Shown here: piece after piece, positions 16,842 through 26,581 of the stretch
Numbering within the stretch: position 1 is the stretch's first letter
How the letters are laid out: every line of letters starts with the position of its first letter
Source of the DNA: Treponema sp.
GTDB lineage: Bacteria; Spirochaetota; Spirochaetia; Treponematales; Treponemataceae
DNA: 64,000 nucleotides
Reading direction: 5' to 3'
Assembly: GCA_016296575.1 (NCBI GenBank)
Contig: JAEDJA010000006.1
Coordinates: forward strand, 44,080-108,079
The notes under the pieces: model-generated
Told to the model about the DNA's origin: nothing
What the model saw: the letters and a program-made list of their open reading frames with translations, nothing else
Database searches by the model: none
Position numbers and translations under genes: made by a program

Positions 16842-17963
16842 CTAACGTCCCTGACTTGTATAGTTGGCGTCTACCCATTTGGTATATTCACCAGAAAGAA
16901 TGTGATCCAGCCAGTCTTTATGACCAAGATACCATTCCACAGTAGCTTCAAGTCCCTGTTCAAAAGTCATTTTTCGTTCCCAGCCAAGTTCTTTCTTTAT
17001 TTTTGTGCAGTCAATTGCATAGCGTTTGTCATGGCCTGGACGATCTTTTACATAAGTAATAGTCTTTTCAACATCTTCAACTGTACGGCCGGTACGTTCT
17101 GCTGTCAGTTCAATAACCTTGTGAAGCAGGCGGATATTCTGCCATTCGTTCTCACCACCGATATTGTACTTTTCACCGGTACGGCCCTTGTTTAGAATCA
17201 GCCAGACTGCCCGGTTGTGATCTTCAACATAAATCCAGTCACGGATATTATCACCCTTTCCATATACAGGAAGATTTTTTCCATCACGAATATTGGAAAT
17301 CATAAGAGGCAGCAGTTTTTCAGGGAACTGATATGGTCCATAGTTGTTTGTACAGTTTGATAAAGTGATTGGCATGCCGTAAGTATGATGATAAGCCATT
17401 ACAACATGATCAGAACTTGCTTTTGATGAAGAATAAGGGCTTCTTGGGTCGTAAGGAGTATCTTCGCGGAAATATCCTGTTTCGCCTAAGGAACCATAAA
17501 CTTCATCTGTTGATATATGATGGAAAAGAACTCCATCACGCCAGGTCCCGTCTTCCTTGCGCCAGTAATTTCGGGCAACATCCAGCATTGTGAAAGTCCC
17601 CATTACGTTTGTTTTCATAAAAGCTTCTGGGCCAAGAATAGAACGATCAACATGACTTTCAGCTGCAAAATGAACTACAGTATCAATATCGTACTGCTTG
17701 AAAATCCGTTCAATCTGCTGTCGGTCACAGATATCCACCTTTTCAAAAAAATATCTTTTTCCACCGAATTTTTCTTCAATATCTGAAAGGGATTCCAGGT
17801 TTCCGGCATAAGTTAGCGAATCGACATTAACAACCTTTCCTGTAAAATCTGCATCGTTAAAAAGATCACCCTTTGCCCCACTCAAACCAAATAAATAATG
17901 AATGAAGTTAGCACCGATAAAACCGGCTCCACCTGTAACAAGAATATTTTTCAAAGCACGCAT
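16842..17963 (-). CDS. rmlB: dTDP-glucose 4,6-dehydratase
   Basis: Second step of dTDP-L-rhamnose synthesis: dTDP-glucose to dTDP-4-keto-6-deoxyglucose. 373 aa from the ATG at 17963, which has GGAG 7 nt upstream; an upstream in-frame extension of 37 residues is translated from the hairpin repeat and is not coding. The NAD-binding TGGAGFIG lies at residues 10-17, and the YxxxK motif is YSSSK, with NNYGPYQFPEKLLPLMI downstream. It is separated from rmlC by the 151-bp hairpin array, whereas the other rml genes are packed within 3 bp. Confidence 0.96.
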   Translation of the reverse strand: MRALKNILVTGGAGFIGANFIHYLFGLSGAKGDLFNDADFTGKVVNVDSLTYAGNLESLSDIEEKFGGKRYFFEKVDICDRQQIERIFKQYDIDTVVHFAAESHVDRSILGPEAFMKTNVMGTFTMLDVARNYWRKEDGTWRDGVLFHHISTDEVYGSLGETGYFREDTPYDPRSPYSSSKASSDHVVMAYHHTYGMPITLSNCTNNYGPYQFPEKLLPLMISNIRDGKNLPVYGKGDNIRDWIYVEDHNRAVWLILNKGRTGEKYNIGGENEWQNIRLLHKVIELTAERTGRTVEDVEKTITYVKDRPGHDKRYAIDCTKIKKELGWERKMTFEQGLEATVEWYLGHKDWLDHILSGEYTKWVDANYTSQGR

Positions 17964-17969
17964 AATCAG

Positions 17970-18120
17970 TCTCCTATAAAAAGTCAAGAAAATTGTTTCA
18001 ACAATCGATTGACTTTTTACGCTGTTCCGTAATGTAATGAGGAACAGCAGTTCAATAATAAGTTTGCAACGCAAACTTTAGGAAAGATAAAGCCGCGCTA
18101 TTTTAGCGGTTTTATCTTAC
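17970..18120 (-). repeat. Hairpin-array repeat, copy A (151 bp)
   Basis: Read on the minus strand, in transcript direction, it starts in the last codon of rmlC (GTAAGATAAA) and ends at the Shine-Dalgarno sequence of rmlB. Hairpins in order: GTAAGATAAA with its near-inverse, enclosing CGCTA/TAGCG; AAGTTTGC-GTT-GCAAACTT; GCTGTTCC/GGAACAGC; and GTCAA...TTGAC enclosing GATTGTT/AACAAT. The sequence is almost identical to copy B at 26573-26796 (about five single-base differences or indels in 151), but copy B carries an extra 72-bp block with two more hairpins. Confidence 0.9.
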
Positions 18121-18728
18121 ACTTCTATTTTTCCGATCCATTTTCCGTTCATATCAAAGTAATCTTTTGAAGGATCAAAAGGATCATGTTTTTTATCTTT
18201 CTCGCTAAGAAGAGGTTGTATTTCTCCGCAGACAGACTTCCAGTTAATATTAATGACAGGATCGTTCCACATAAGACCTCCCTCACCTTTTGGATCATAA
18301 AAATCGGTGCATTTGTAAGAAAATACAGCATGATCAGAAAGTACTAAAAAACCGTGAGCAAATCCTTCCGGCACATAAAACTGATTTCTCTTTTCGCCGT
18401 CAAGAATAATGCCATGGTATTTTCCAAAAGTAGGACTGCCTTTTCTGATATCAACTGCAACATCGTAAACTTTACCTTCCAAAGCCCTCACCAGTTTTCC
18501 CTGTGGATGATACAACTGAAAATGAAGACCACGAAGAACACCTTTTGTTGATGCAGACTGATTATCCTGAACAAAAGTCATTGTAAGCCCGGCTTCCCGA
18601 AAATCCCTTTCAGAATAAGTTTCCATAAAGTACCCTCTGGCATCACCAAAAATCTTTGGCTGAATCTCGTAGAGTCCCTGGATTTCCTGTCCGTTTTCTG
18701 TAAAGCACTTATTAAAAGTAAAAGCCAT
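18117..18728 (-). CDS. rmlC: dTDP-4-dehydrorhamnose 3,5-epimerase
   Basis: 203 aa cupin epimerase, third step of dTDP-rhamnose synthesis. The catalytic His is H69 in RGLHFQ and the catalytic Tyr is Y138 in FSYKC; D93 lies in VAVDIRKGS. It follows rmlA by one base. Its stop codon lies inside the first bases of the hairpin array that separates it from rmlB. Slightly longer than the 180-185 aa norm, with a short C-terminal extension (FDMNGKWIGKIEV). Confidence 0.95.
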   Translation of the reverse strand: MAFTFNKCFTENGQEIQGLYEIQPKIFGDARGYFMETYSERDFREAGLTMTFVQDNQSASTKGVLRGLHFQLYHPQGKLVRALEGKVYDVAVDIRKGSPTFGKYHGIILDGEKRNQFYVPEGFAHGFLVLSDHAVFSYKCTDFYDPKGEGGLMWNDPVININWKSVCGEIQPLLSEKDKKHDPFDPSKDYFDMNGKWIGKIEV

Positions 18729-18729
18729 A

Positions 18730-19602
18730 TTATTTTTCTGCTATATATTTAAGATATCGGCCATATTCGGTTTTATAGGTTTCGGCCATTTTAAGAACAT
18801 CTTCCTTTGTAATCCACCCATTGGAAAGAGCAATTTCTTCTATACAGCTTACATAAAGTCCCTGACGTTTCTGAATTGTGGCAATAAAGTTTGAAGCTTC
18901 AAGAAGACCGTCATAAGTTCCAGTATCAAGCCATGCCATTCCACGTCCAAGTAGTTCAACAGAAAGCTGTTTACGGGCAAGATACTCATTATTAATAGAA
19001 GTAATTTCGATTTCACCGCGGGCACTTGGTTTAACATTGGCAGCAATATCTACAACTTCTTTTGTATAGAAATAAAGGCCTGGTACAGCATAATCTGATT
19101 TTGGATGTGAAGGCTTTTCTTCGATTCCCAAAACATTTCCATTTTTGTCGAATTCAACTACACCGTAGGCGGTAGGATCTGCTACCTGATAACCAAAGAT
19201 TACAGAACGATTATTTTTTTCTACAGTTTCTTTTGCTCGGCGCAAAGTCTGTGTAAAACTCTGCCCAAAGAAAATATTATCTCCAAGCACAAGGGCGGCA
19301 CTATCTCCTGCAAGAAACTCCTTTCCTATAATAAATGCATCCGCAAGGCCACGAGGTTTATCCTGGATTTTGTATTCAAAGTGCATTCCGATAAAAGAAC
19401 CGTCCCCGAATAATTCTTCAAAAGCCGGAAGATCTCTTGGAGTAGATATAATAAGCACTTCCCGAATTCCAGCCAGCATAAGAACACTAAGAGGATAATA
19501 AATCATAGGTTTATCATAGAGAGGAAGAATCTGTTTTGATACAGCTTTAGTAATAGGGTAAAGACGGGTTCCAGATCCGCCTGCAAGAATAATACCTTTC
19601 AT
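18730..19602 (-). CDS. rmlA: Glucose-1-phosphate thymidylyltransferase
   Basis: First step of dTDP-rhamnose synthesis (glucose 1-phosphate + dTTP). 290 aa. Signature GGSGTRLYPITKAVSKQ near the N-terminus and LVLGDNIFFG in the middle are diagnostic. The ATG at 19602 is chosen because GGAG lies 8 nt upstream; a GTG at 19608 is too close. It starts just after the rmlD stop. Confidence 0.96.
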   Translation of the reverse strand: MKGIILAGGSGTRLYPITKAVSKQILPLYDKPMIYYPLSVLMLAGIREVLIISTPRDLPAFEELFGDGSFIGMHFEYKIQDKPRGLADAFIIGKEFLAGDSAALVLGDNIFFGQSFTQTLRRAKETVEKNNRSVIFGYQVADPTAYGVVEFDKNGNVLGIEEKPSHPKSDYAVPGLYFYTKEVVDIAANVKPSARGEIEITSINNEYLARKQLSVELLGRGMAWLDTGTYDGLLEASNFIATIQKRQGLYVSCIEEIALSNGWITKEDVLKMAETYKTEYGRYLKYIAEK

Positions 19603-19604
19603 AA

Positions 19605-20552
19605 TCACATCTCCTTCAGGTAGCGAGTAAGTGCATCTTTCCAGTGTGGCAAAAGATTAAAGCCATTTTCTGAAAGTTTGCTTTTATCCAGTCTTGAATT
19701 ATAAGGCCGGCGGGCTTTGCTAAGACCATATTCTTCTGTAGTTACCGGGGTAACCGTAGTTTTATTTTCTTCTATAATACCAATATTTTCGGCCTGCAGA
19801 ATGATTTCTTTTGTAAACTCATACCAGCTGATAAAACCGCCTTCATTTGTAGCATGGTATACGCCGTATTTTTCGGTTTCTGCCATGTCTACAAGAAGAC
19901 GAGCCAGATCATAAGTATAAGTTGGTGTTCCAACCTGATCTGAAACAACCCTAAGTGAAGCGCAGCCTTTTTCGTCAATCTGTTTTTTCGCAGCATTAAC
20001 AATAGTTTTAATGAAGTTCTTTCCGTTTTTTCCAAACACCCAGGCAATTCGTACAATAAAGTATTTTTCAAGTGTTTCTGAAACAGCTAATTCTCCATCA
20101 AGTTTTGACTGGCCGTACACATTAAGGGGCGCATATTCCTTGCAATCCGGTTTCCATGGTTCTGTTCCCATTCCGCTAAAAACATAATCTGTAGAAATAT
20201 AGATGAATTTACATCCTATCTCACCGGCTGCCCGTACAAGATTTTCTGTTCCTTCTACATTAATTAAATGAACCTTAGATTGGTTTTCCTCATCTTCGGC
20301 AGCATCCACACAAGTCCATGCAGCACAATGAATGATTACATCTGGCTTATGCAAAAGGACTTCTTTTTTTACAGCAGAAAAATCAGTAATATCCAAAGGC
20401 ACATAAACACATTTTCCTGCAACCAAAACGTTATCAGAATTCTGAATAGATGTATGAATATCGCTTGCGACGGCAGAATATCCCCGTTTTACAAGTTCAT
20501 TTACAACATCATGACCAAGCTGACCTGCAACTCCAGTTACAAAAAAACGCAT
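19605..20552 (-). CDS. rmlD: dTDP-4-dehydrorhamnose reductase
   Basis: Last step of dTDP-L-rhamnose synthesis. 315 aa SDR with N-terminal TGVAGQLGHDV, the STDYVFSG block and the YGQSK catalytic motif. AAGG precedes the ATG. It is the first gene of the minus-strand rmlD-rmlA-rmlC-rmlB-lacI unit, and diverges from gspD across a 171-bp A/T-rich gap. Confidence 0.95.
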   Translation of the reverse strand: MRFFVTGVAGQLGHDVVNELVKRGYSAVASDIHTSIQNSDNVLVAGKCVYVPLDITDFSAVKKEVLLHKPDVIIHCAAWTCVDAAEDEENQSKVHLINVEGTENLVRAAGEIGCKFIYISTDYVFSGMGTEPWKPDCKEYAPLNVYGQSKLDGELAVSETLEKYFIVRIAWVFGKNGKNFIKTIVNAAKKQIDEKGCASLRVVSDQVGTPTYTYDLARLLVDMAETEKYGVYHATNEGGFISWYEFTKEIILQAENIGIIEENKTTVTPVTTEEYGLSKARRPYNSRLDKSKLSENGFNLLPHWKDALTRYLKEM

Positions 20553-20684
20553 TTCTTTTACCTTTAATTCTTCAAATCATTCTAATAGAAGAAGCTGAAA
20601 ATAGCAACGTAAAGGAAATCACGCACTTTTCTAAATAATATCGCAATTTTTCTATATTTTCAATACATTTTTCAATATTTTCTC

Positions 20685-20713
20685 TTGATTTATTTTGATT
20701 TTATATTTATATT
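20685..20713 (+). promoter_or_regulatory. Promoter-like pair upstream of gspD
   Basis: TTGATT, a 17-nt spacer, then TATATT, ending 10 nt before the gspD ATG. The whole region is A/T-rich, so chance matches are likely; the spacing is nonetheless ideal. Confidence 0.4.
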
Positions 20714-20723
20714 TATATACAGG

Positions 20724-22736
20724 ATGAGAAAATTTATTAGTTTATTGTTGCTATTCTGTGGGGGTAGTCTGGCCTTCGCAGCGGAATCTGGAAGTAACAC
20801 TTTCGAGTTTGTAAATCAGGAATTACAGGATATTGTTTATATCCTGGCAGACAACCTGACAATACCTGTTATCTGTGACGAAACTGTAAGCGGAAAAGGA
20901 TCATTTCTGTATTCCGGTGGTTCAGAAAAATCAGCAGAAGAAACTTTCTGTGCATTTCTAAAAACCAATCGGCTATACCTTAACAAAAGTGATAATCTTT
21001 GGACCGTTTCAAGAATCCTTGTAGACTGCGTTTCTGATTCAACTGAACCAATCAAAAATCTTGTCAGCCTTGATGCATATGATGCAAATCTTGCTCAGAT
21101 TTTTGGAAAACTTTCAGAAGCATCAGGAATATGTATTGTTTATGACGTTCTTCCTTCTTCCAAAACAGAAATCCACATTAAAAATCAGCCTTTAATCTCC
21201 GTTTTGAAGACCCTAATGTCTCCATATTCGGGTTATGAGGTGTTAGAAAAAGAGAATAGTATTGGTATTTCAAAAACAACAGATACTTATGGAAATACTG
21301 CTCTTCATGGAAATGATTTTTATGATTCTCAGGATATTTTTGAATTGGTAGAAAATGATGGTGCCTACAGCGGGAAAATCAGAAATAAGAGCTGCGACAA
21401 AGTAATTGAAACACTGTTCGGATTGAAAAAAAGCGATTATTCATCATTTTTGAATGGTCAGACAAAAATTCAGGATTTGAGTTTTTCAGACAAAACTTTT
21501 GAAGATGCACTTAATCTGATTATGGAACAGGCGGGAGGAGAAGCAGTTTTTTATGACGGAATGTGGTATTTGTTTCAAAACAAATCGCCTTCTGTTGTTG
21601 AAGAGAAAAAAAGTGCCTCATGGAAGTGGAATCTGTACAAGCTTAAAAATGCTGAAGTTGCAAAAATCATGCCTTATCTTTCGCAGGAATTTCAGGATGT
21701 AAAGTTTATGCAGGCCTCAAGCTATGAAATGGCCTTTTTCTGTGATGGGGAAAACTGTGAGAAGATCACCAAAATGGCCGCTACCATGGATGTAAAAGAT
21801 GAGTATGAAACCATCAAACTTAAATACATCAAGACAGCTGAACTAATGGATCATCTCCCTCCGGGAATTTCAAAAGCAAACGTTTGGGATACAGGAACCG
21901 GTGACAGTATATATTTTTCCGGTACAGAAGATATCAGACATAGTTTTTTGGAACTCCTTTCGGAAATAGACAGACCAAAAAAAGTAATTCGATATGATCT
22001 ATTAATATTGCAGTACACAAAAGGCTCTTCGCTTTCATGGGGAATCTCTCAGAGTGCCAGAAGCATCAAGGGAAATGACCGCACTTGTCTTGCAGGAGAT
22101 CTTGGAAGTGTTCTAAACATTAACTTCGATCTGATTACTCACTTTGGTCTTCTGTTTTCGGAAAAAATTAATGCGGCTGTAGCTGAAAACAAAGCCAGCG
22201 TTTTTGCGGACACTACCCTTTATGGTCTTGAAGGTGAAAAAATATCTTTTAAAAATACAAACACTTACCGCTACAGAGATATCACGTCTACAAATGACAA
22301 GGCGTACACCAGTGTTACACGAGAAATCAATTCTGGTCTTGTTCTGGACATTGATGGCTGGGTAAGCGGTGACGGCATGATTACTATGGAAGTAAAAGCA
22401 TCGGTTTCCAAGCAGGGTGTAGATCTTTCGGGAAATACAGGAAATCCTCCGCCTACTTCAGAAAAATATATTACAACAAAAGTACGTGCACGAAACGGAG
22501 AACCAGTAATTTTAAGTGGACTTTCACAACGGGATTTAAGCAAGTCCAGTCAAGGAATTCCTCTTCTTTCAAAGGTACCGTTAGCAGGAAATCTTTTTAA
22601 GAACACAGATCAGGACGATGAAAAAACTGAAATGACCATCTATCTGGTACCTCATATAGAAGAAGAAAGTACTACCGGTGAATTTACAGATTGGAAAGCA
22701 AAGGCTTTGGAACTAGTTTCAACAAAGGCAGAATAA
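20724..22736 (+). CDS. gspD: Type II secretion secretin
   Basis: 670 aa outer-membrane secretin. Signal peptide MRKFISLLLLFCGGSLAFA. N-terminal N0-like domain (FVNQELQDIVYILADNLTIPV) and repeated N-domain units come before the C-terminal secretin domain, whose hallmark reads NGEPVILSGLSQRDLSKSSQGIPLLSKVPLAGNLF with IYLVPHI at the end (only key stretches quoted). The ATG at 20724 is preferred to a TTG-led extension because the signal peptide begins there. First gene of gspDEFG plus a bitopic protein. No separate pilotin or GspC gene is seen. Confidence 0.88.
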   Translation: MRKFISLLLLFCGGSLAFAAESGSNTFEFVNQELQDIVYILADNLTIPVICDETVSGKGSFLYSGGSEKSAEETFCAFLKTNRLYLNKSDNLWTVSRILVDCVSDSTEPIKNLVSLDAYDANLAQIFGKLSEASGICIVYDVLPSSKTEIHIKNQPLISVLKTLMSPYSGYEVLEKENSIGISKTTDTYGNTALHGNDFYDSQDIFELVENDGAYSGKIRNKSCDKVIETLFGLKKSDYSSFLNGQTKIQDLSFSDKTFEDALNLIMEQAGGEAVFYDGMWYLFQNKSPSVVEEKKSASWKWNLYKLKNAEVAKIMPYLSQEFQDVKFMQASSYEMAFFCDGENCEKITKMAATMDVKDEYETIKLKYIKTAELMDHLPPGISKANVWDTGTGDSIYFSGTEDIRHSFLELLSEIDRPKKVIRYDLLILQYTKGSSLSWGISQSARSIKGNDRTCLAGDLGSVLNINFDLITHFGLLFSEKINAAVAENKASVFADTTLYGLEGEKISFKNTNTYRYRDITSTNDKAYTSVTREINSGLVLDIDGWVSGDGMITMEVKASVSKQGVDLSGNTGNPPPTSEKYITTKVRARNGEPVILSGLSQRDLSKSSQGIPLLSKVPLAGNLFKNTDQDDEKTEMTIYLVPHIEEESTTGEFTDWKAKALELVSTKAE

Positions 22737-22738
22737 CA

Positions 22739-23911
22739 ATGAAGAATCTTTCAAAGATTTTTTGCCTAAGAAACAGATGCCTTGTTCTATATGAAGATGA
22801 GACAACTGTAAAAATAGGCTTTGTAAAGGCAGATGAAAGTGTCCAAGAAAGGCTAAGACGGTATTTCAAAAACCGGAATGTTATCTTTGATTTGATGACT
22901 GCAGAATCCTTTGACATCCTTGTTAAACGGATTGGAACACCAGAAGCCAAAGAAAACAAAAAACAGCTCCACATTTCAGATCCTATGGAAGAAGCAAAAA
23001 AGGCCCCGGTGGTAAATCTTACAGCATCTATTCTGGGAGACGGAATTCGACGAAATGCTTCTGATATTCACATTGAAGTAACAGAAGCAAAATGCACTGT
23101 AAGGTTCAGAAAAGACGGAAATCTTTCTACCAATCTTGAAACAGACTGCAGAACTGGAAGAGCGATAATTGGAAGAATCAAGTTGCTTTCAGGATTGAAT
23201 ATTCTGGAGCACAGAAAATGCCAGGATGGGCGATTCGATTTTACCTATAACGGAAAGACTTTTGACATAAGGGTTTCCTGTCTTCCTTCCAATGAATGTG
23301 AATCAGTAGCACTGCGCCTTCTTGGCGGTGGAAGAAACATCCCTAGCCTTGAGGAACTTGGTTTTTCCAAAGAAGAGATTGCCTTGATAAGACAATTTGA
23401 AAAACTGGAAAAGGGACTTGTTTTGGTTACCGGAAGCACCGGCATGGGAAAATCTACTACGCTGGCATCAATTTTAAATGAAATGGAAAAACAGCAAACC
23501 AAGATAATTACAATAGAAGATCCTGTGGAATATACAATTCCTGGGACAGTTCAGATTCAGGTAGAAGAAGAAATTGGAAAGACTTTTCCTGAGGTACTGA
23601 AGCGTGTACTGCGGCATGATCCGGATATTCTTTTGATAGGCGAAATTAGAGATGAGGAAACTGCTTCTTTTGCATGCAGACTAGCACTTACAGGACATCT
23701 GGTTTTTGGAACCTTGCATACGGGTAGTACCGAAGAAACAGTAACACGATTGCTGGATCTGAATGTAGCTCCATACATCCTAAGTAACGTATTAAAAGGC
23801 GTAATCGGACAAAAGCTGGTACAAAAGCAAGGTGGTGGGCGGACTGTAAACGCAGAAATCCGAACTTTTAATTCTGAATCGATAAAAAAAATTATGGGAG
23901 AAATGAAATGA
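22739..23911 (+). CDS. gspE: Type II secretion ATPase, shortened
   Basis: 390 aa, shorter than the usual 500 or more because the N1E/N2E domains are reduced and the Cys4 zinc module and C-terminal tail are missing (ends GQKLVQKQGGGRTVNAE...). Walker A GSTGMGKST is at residues 232-240, Walker B ILLIGEIRDEE follows, and the His box is GHLVFGTLHTG. It powers pseudopilus assembly from the cytoplasmic face. It starts 2 nt after gspD and overlaps gspF by ATGA. PilT/PilB is an alternative by sequence, but the neighbours decide for GspE. Confidence 0.88.
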   Translation: MKNLSKIFCLRNRCLVLYEDETTVKIGFVKADESVQERLRRYFKNRNVIFDLMTAESFDILVKRIGTPEAKENKKQLHISDPMEEAKKAPVVNLTASILGDGIRRNASDIHIEVTEAKCTVRFRKDGNLSTNLETDCRTGRAIIGRIKLLSGLNILEHRKCQDGRFDFTYNGKTFDIRVSCLPSNECESVALRLLGGGRNIPSLEELGFSKEEIALIRQFEKLEKGLVLVTGSTGMGKSTTLASILNEMEKQQTKIITIEDPVEYTIPGTVQIQVEEEIGKTFPEVLKRVLRHDPDILLIGEIRDEETASFACRLALTGHLVFGTLHTGSTEETVTRLLDLNVAPYILSNVLKGVIGQKLVQKQGGGRTVNAEIRTFNSESIKKIMGEMK

Positions 23912-24834
23912 AACAAAGGGATTTTATTAGCCTGGTCCATAAATTTCTTGAATACGGAATGCCTGCGGGAATGATAGTCCAAACGCTGGTAAAAGACAAA
24001 AACACACGGAAGCTTGGTCTGTATTTACAAAAGAAAATAGATGAGACCGGTGATTTTTCTGAAAGTCTTTTGAAAACTGCAGAACAGTGTTCGGGGAAAA
24101 TAGAACTTATGAAGCGCTACGGTCCGTTGCTTAAAGCGTCAGAAGAAACAGGAAATCTTGGAGGAGCTTTAGCTTGTATTCTCAGGTATCTTGATCAGAA
24201 AGATGAAGCCGAAAAATCACTTTTATGCAGTCTGGTCTATCCTATTTTCATGATTACTTTGGTGATGATACTAAGCAGTTTTTTATGTTTTGGATGCGGA
24301 AATTTTCTTAAAAATACAAACGTGGATATAAAAATAATTCAGGATGGAGTCCTTATATCATCTGCAGCAGTTATGATTTCACTCCTGGTTTTTATGCTGG
24401 CCGGCTTTTGGACATGGAAAAAAGACAGATTTCAGGCAGATTTTTTCGCCCTTCTCAAAAATTTTTCAGAAGGAAAAATTCCCTTGGAAAAAAGTCTTTT
24501 ACTGATAGCCGGCATTCTAAAAAACGGAAGACTCAGAACTCTTGAAATATTGGATGGAATAAAAGAAGGTATTCCATTTTCCAAATCCTGCACCCAAACA
24601 GGAATCTTCGATACATTCTGCGATTACTGGCTTCTTTATGGAGAAGAAACCGGCATGTGTGAAGAAGCCTTTGGTGTTCTTTCTGTCCATTTTGAAAAAC
24701 GGCGGATGGAAAGGCGGCGCAACTATTTACGTCTGGCAGAGCCCTGTGCCAACGGAATCACAGGAGTATATATTTTTATGCTTATGATAAAGGTAGCACT
24801 TCCAGTTCTAACAGGACTTATGCCCAAAATATAA
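23908..24834 (+). CDS. gspF: Type II secretion inner-membrane platform protein
   Basis: 308 aa with the GspF/PilC plan: two related cytoplasmic helical domains (about 1-105 and 170-265) separated by two transmembrane helices (about 105-130 and 145-170) and a final hydrophobic segment. The motif GPLLKASEETGNLGGALACIL matches the family's EExG region, and LLYGEETGMCEEAFGVL is the second copy. Shorter than the typical 400 aa. ATGA overlap with gspE. Confidence 0.85.
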   Translation: MKQRDFISLVHKFLEYGMPAGMIVQTLVKDKNTRKLGLYLQKKIDETGDFSESLLKTAEQCSGKIELMKRYGPLLKASEETGNLGGALACILRYLDQKDEAEKSLLCSLVYPIFMITLVMILSSFLCFGCGNFLKNTNVDIKIIQDGVLISSAAVMISLLVFMLAGFWTWKKDRFQADFFALLKNFSEGKIPLEKSLLLIAGILKNGRLRTLEILDGIKEGIPFSKSCTQTGIFDTFCDYWLLYGEETGMCEEAFGVLSVHFEKRRMERRRNYLRLAEPCANGITGVYIFMLMIKVALPVLTGLMPKI

Positions 24835-24860
24835 AATTCATTTCTACAAGGAGAGAGAAA

Positions 24861-25292
24861 ATGAAATATAAAAAAGATGATGGATTTACTTTCGTGGAGA
24901 CTATTGTCTGTATGGCAATTGTGCTGATTCTGACTCTTGCAGTAGGACTTTCCTCGGTCAAGTATCTGGACAAAGCTCGGGAAACAACAGTCTGGAAGGA
25001 AATGGACACTTTTAAGAAAGCGTTGGATGCATATTATGCTGATACAGGTGTTTATCCCACAAAAAATCAAGGACTTGAAGCACTCTGGTCAAAACCGATT
25101 CTGTATCCTGTACCCAAAAACTGGAAAGGTCCTTACATTGACAGCAAAATTCCTTTGGATCCATGGGGAAATAATTTCTTATACGCTGTACCGGGAACAA
25201 ACGGATTGCCATACGAAATCACAAGTTTTGGTTCTGACGGAGAAAAAGGTGGTAATGGAACTGCAAAAGACCTGATTTCCTGGGACCGGTAA
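24861..25292 (+). CDS. gspG: Type II secretion major pseudopilin
   Basis: 143 aa. Prepilin leader MKYKKDDG is cut before F9, with the conserved Glu at mature position 5 (FTFVE), followed by a hydrophobic helix. The C-terminal domain has the GspG pattern TGVYPTKNQGLEALW, then KIPLDPWGN, then SFGSDGEKGG, including the calcium-loop acidic residues. GGAG lies upstream of the ATG. No prepilin peptidase gene (gspO) is in the window. Confidence 0.93.
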   Translation: MKYKKDDGFTFVETIVCMAIVLILTLAVGLSSVKYLDKARETTVWKEMDTFKKALDAYYADTGVYPTKNQGLEALWSKPILYPVPKNWKGPYIDSKIPLDPWGNNFLYAVPGTNGLPYEITSFGSDGEKGGNGTAKDLISWDR

Positions 25293-25303
25293 AAGGAGTT
25301 TTT

Positions 25304-26581
25304 ATGAAATATCAGTTATCCATTGAGAACAGTGAAATCTACCGGAATCTGCCCCGTTACCCTTTCCATAAACGTTATAAAAATGTACGGAATGATCTTA
25401 TGCAGCTTCACCCGGGTTTTACCGATGAAAGCATCTGGGATTATCAGGCGGACAAAAAAGGTATTACAGCATGTGTAATCAGCAGGGATTTTTATGAAGA
25501 AAAACGTATTTTTCATCCTCTGTGCCGGTTCGTTGCCATGGAAGAAGGGAAAAAACGTAAAATGAGGGAAATAGAATTTTTCAGATGGCCAGATTACACC
25601 AAGGACGGAAAACGCCGTAAACAAAAAAGGATTGCATTCTTACTGACAGTAATAGGAATCTGTGCTGCGATTGGATGTTTTATTTTACTTCAAGATAATT
25701 TTTTCAATAAGGAACTGGAAATTAATACTTTTGTACCTGAGACAGAAGATTCAGAAGTTATTTTATCAAGTCTATCATCAAAACTAGAGGATTGTATTTC
25801 CGTTATTAACAGATGTGAGGGACAGCTTTTTTATATGGAAAGTTCCCGCCATGAAAATACTGTCTGCCGTTTTGGAGTATACGGTGGAAACGTATCAACA
25901 TGTATAAAAGAACTTGAAATGATGGAAAACATCCAGGAAGTCAATGCCGAAAACCTGAACTGGATTGATGGAAAATGGGAATATACAATCAGCTGCATAT
26001 TTAGTGAAAACTTAGATTCCCTTAATCTAAAGCCTTGGGATAATAACTGTTTGATCTGCTTTTCAAAAGGAGAAAACTGTATTATAGAACTGGACTGTCA
26101 ATTGATTTCTTCTATTATTGATGAAGGAAATAATCTTGTTTTCTTTACTTTCCTTCTGGAAGATAAAAAACCTGATTCAGAATTTTTACAGAAACTAGAA
26201 AAATCATTATACAAAACCGGTTGCATTATCGAGAATCTTAAAATATCTCCTTTTACTGAAACAAACAGGAACAGTTTTATTGTTGAAATCGCAATAAAAG
26301 ATGTACAAGATCTTGCCTCCATAAACCTATTCCCTTCAAAAGAGATGTCTTTTATATGGAAAGAATCAGCAGAAAAAAGATCAGATCAGAAAATTGAAAA
26401 GAAAGCTTCAGACGGATTGGAGAATATAATTTCAGAAAAAGAATCAGCATTGGAAATTGATACTTCAGGTGACCTAAAATCTTCGGAAATCGGGAGGGTA
26501 AAAAAAGGTGATAAAGAGGTTATTTATTTCAGAAACAATGACGGAAAAATCAATACAAAAATTTTAGGAGGCGTAAGATAA
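25304..26581 (+). CDS. Single-pass membrane protein of the T2SS operon (GspL/GspM position)
   Basis: 425 aa; AAAGGAG precedes the ATG. A basic cytoplasmic region (1-110, ending KRRKQKR) leads into one transmembrane helix (about 112-132, IAFLLTVIGICAAIGCFILL). A periplasmic part follows with two similar beta-alpha-beta segments, and the tail (about 365-425) is Glu/Lys/Ser-rich. The topology is that of GspL/GspM or PilN/PilO-like assembly proteins, but I do not recognise the sequence. The last two codons are formed by the hairpin array copy B. Confidence 0.6.
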   Translation: MKYQLSIENSEIYRNLPRYPFHKRYKNVRNDLMQLHPGFTDESIWDYQADKKGITACVISRDFYEEKRIFHPLCRFVAMEEGKKRKMREIEFFRWPDYTKDGKRRKQKRIAFLLTVIGICAAIGCFILLQDNFFNKELEINTFVPETEDSEVILSSLSSKLEDCISVINRCEGQLFYMESSRHENTVCRFGVYGGNVSTCIKELEMMENIQEVNAENLNWIDGKWEYTISCIFSENLDSLNLKPWDNNCLICFSKGENCIIELDCQLISSIIDEGNNLVFFTFLLEDKKPDSEFLQKLEKSLYKTGCIIENLKISPFTETNRNSFIVEIAIKDVQDLASINLFPSKEMSFIWKESAEKRSDQKIEKKASDGLENIISEKESALEIDTSGDLKSSEIGRVKKGDKEVIYFRNNDGKINTKILGGVR

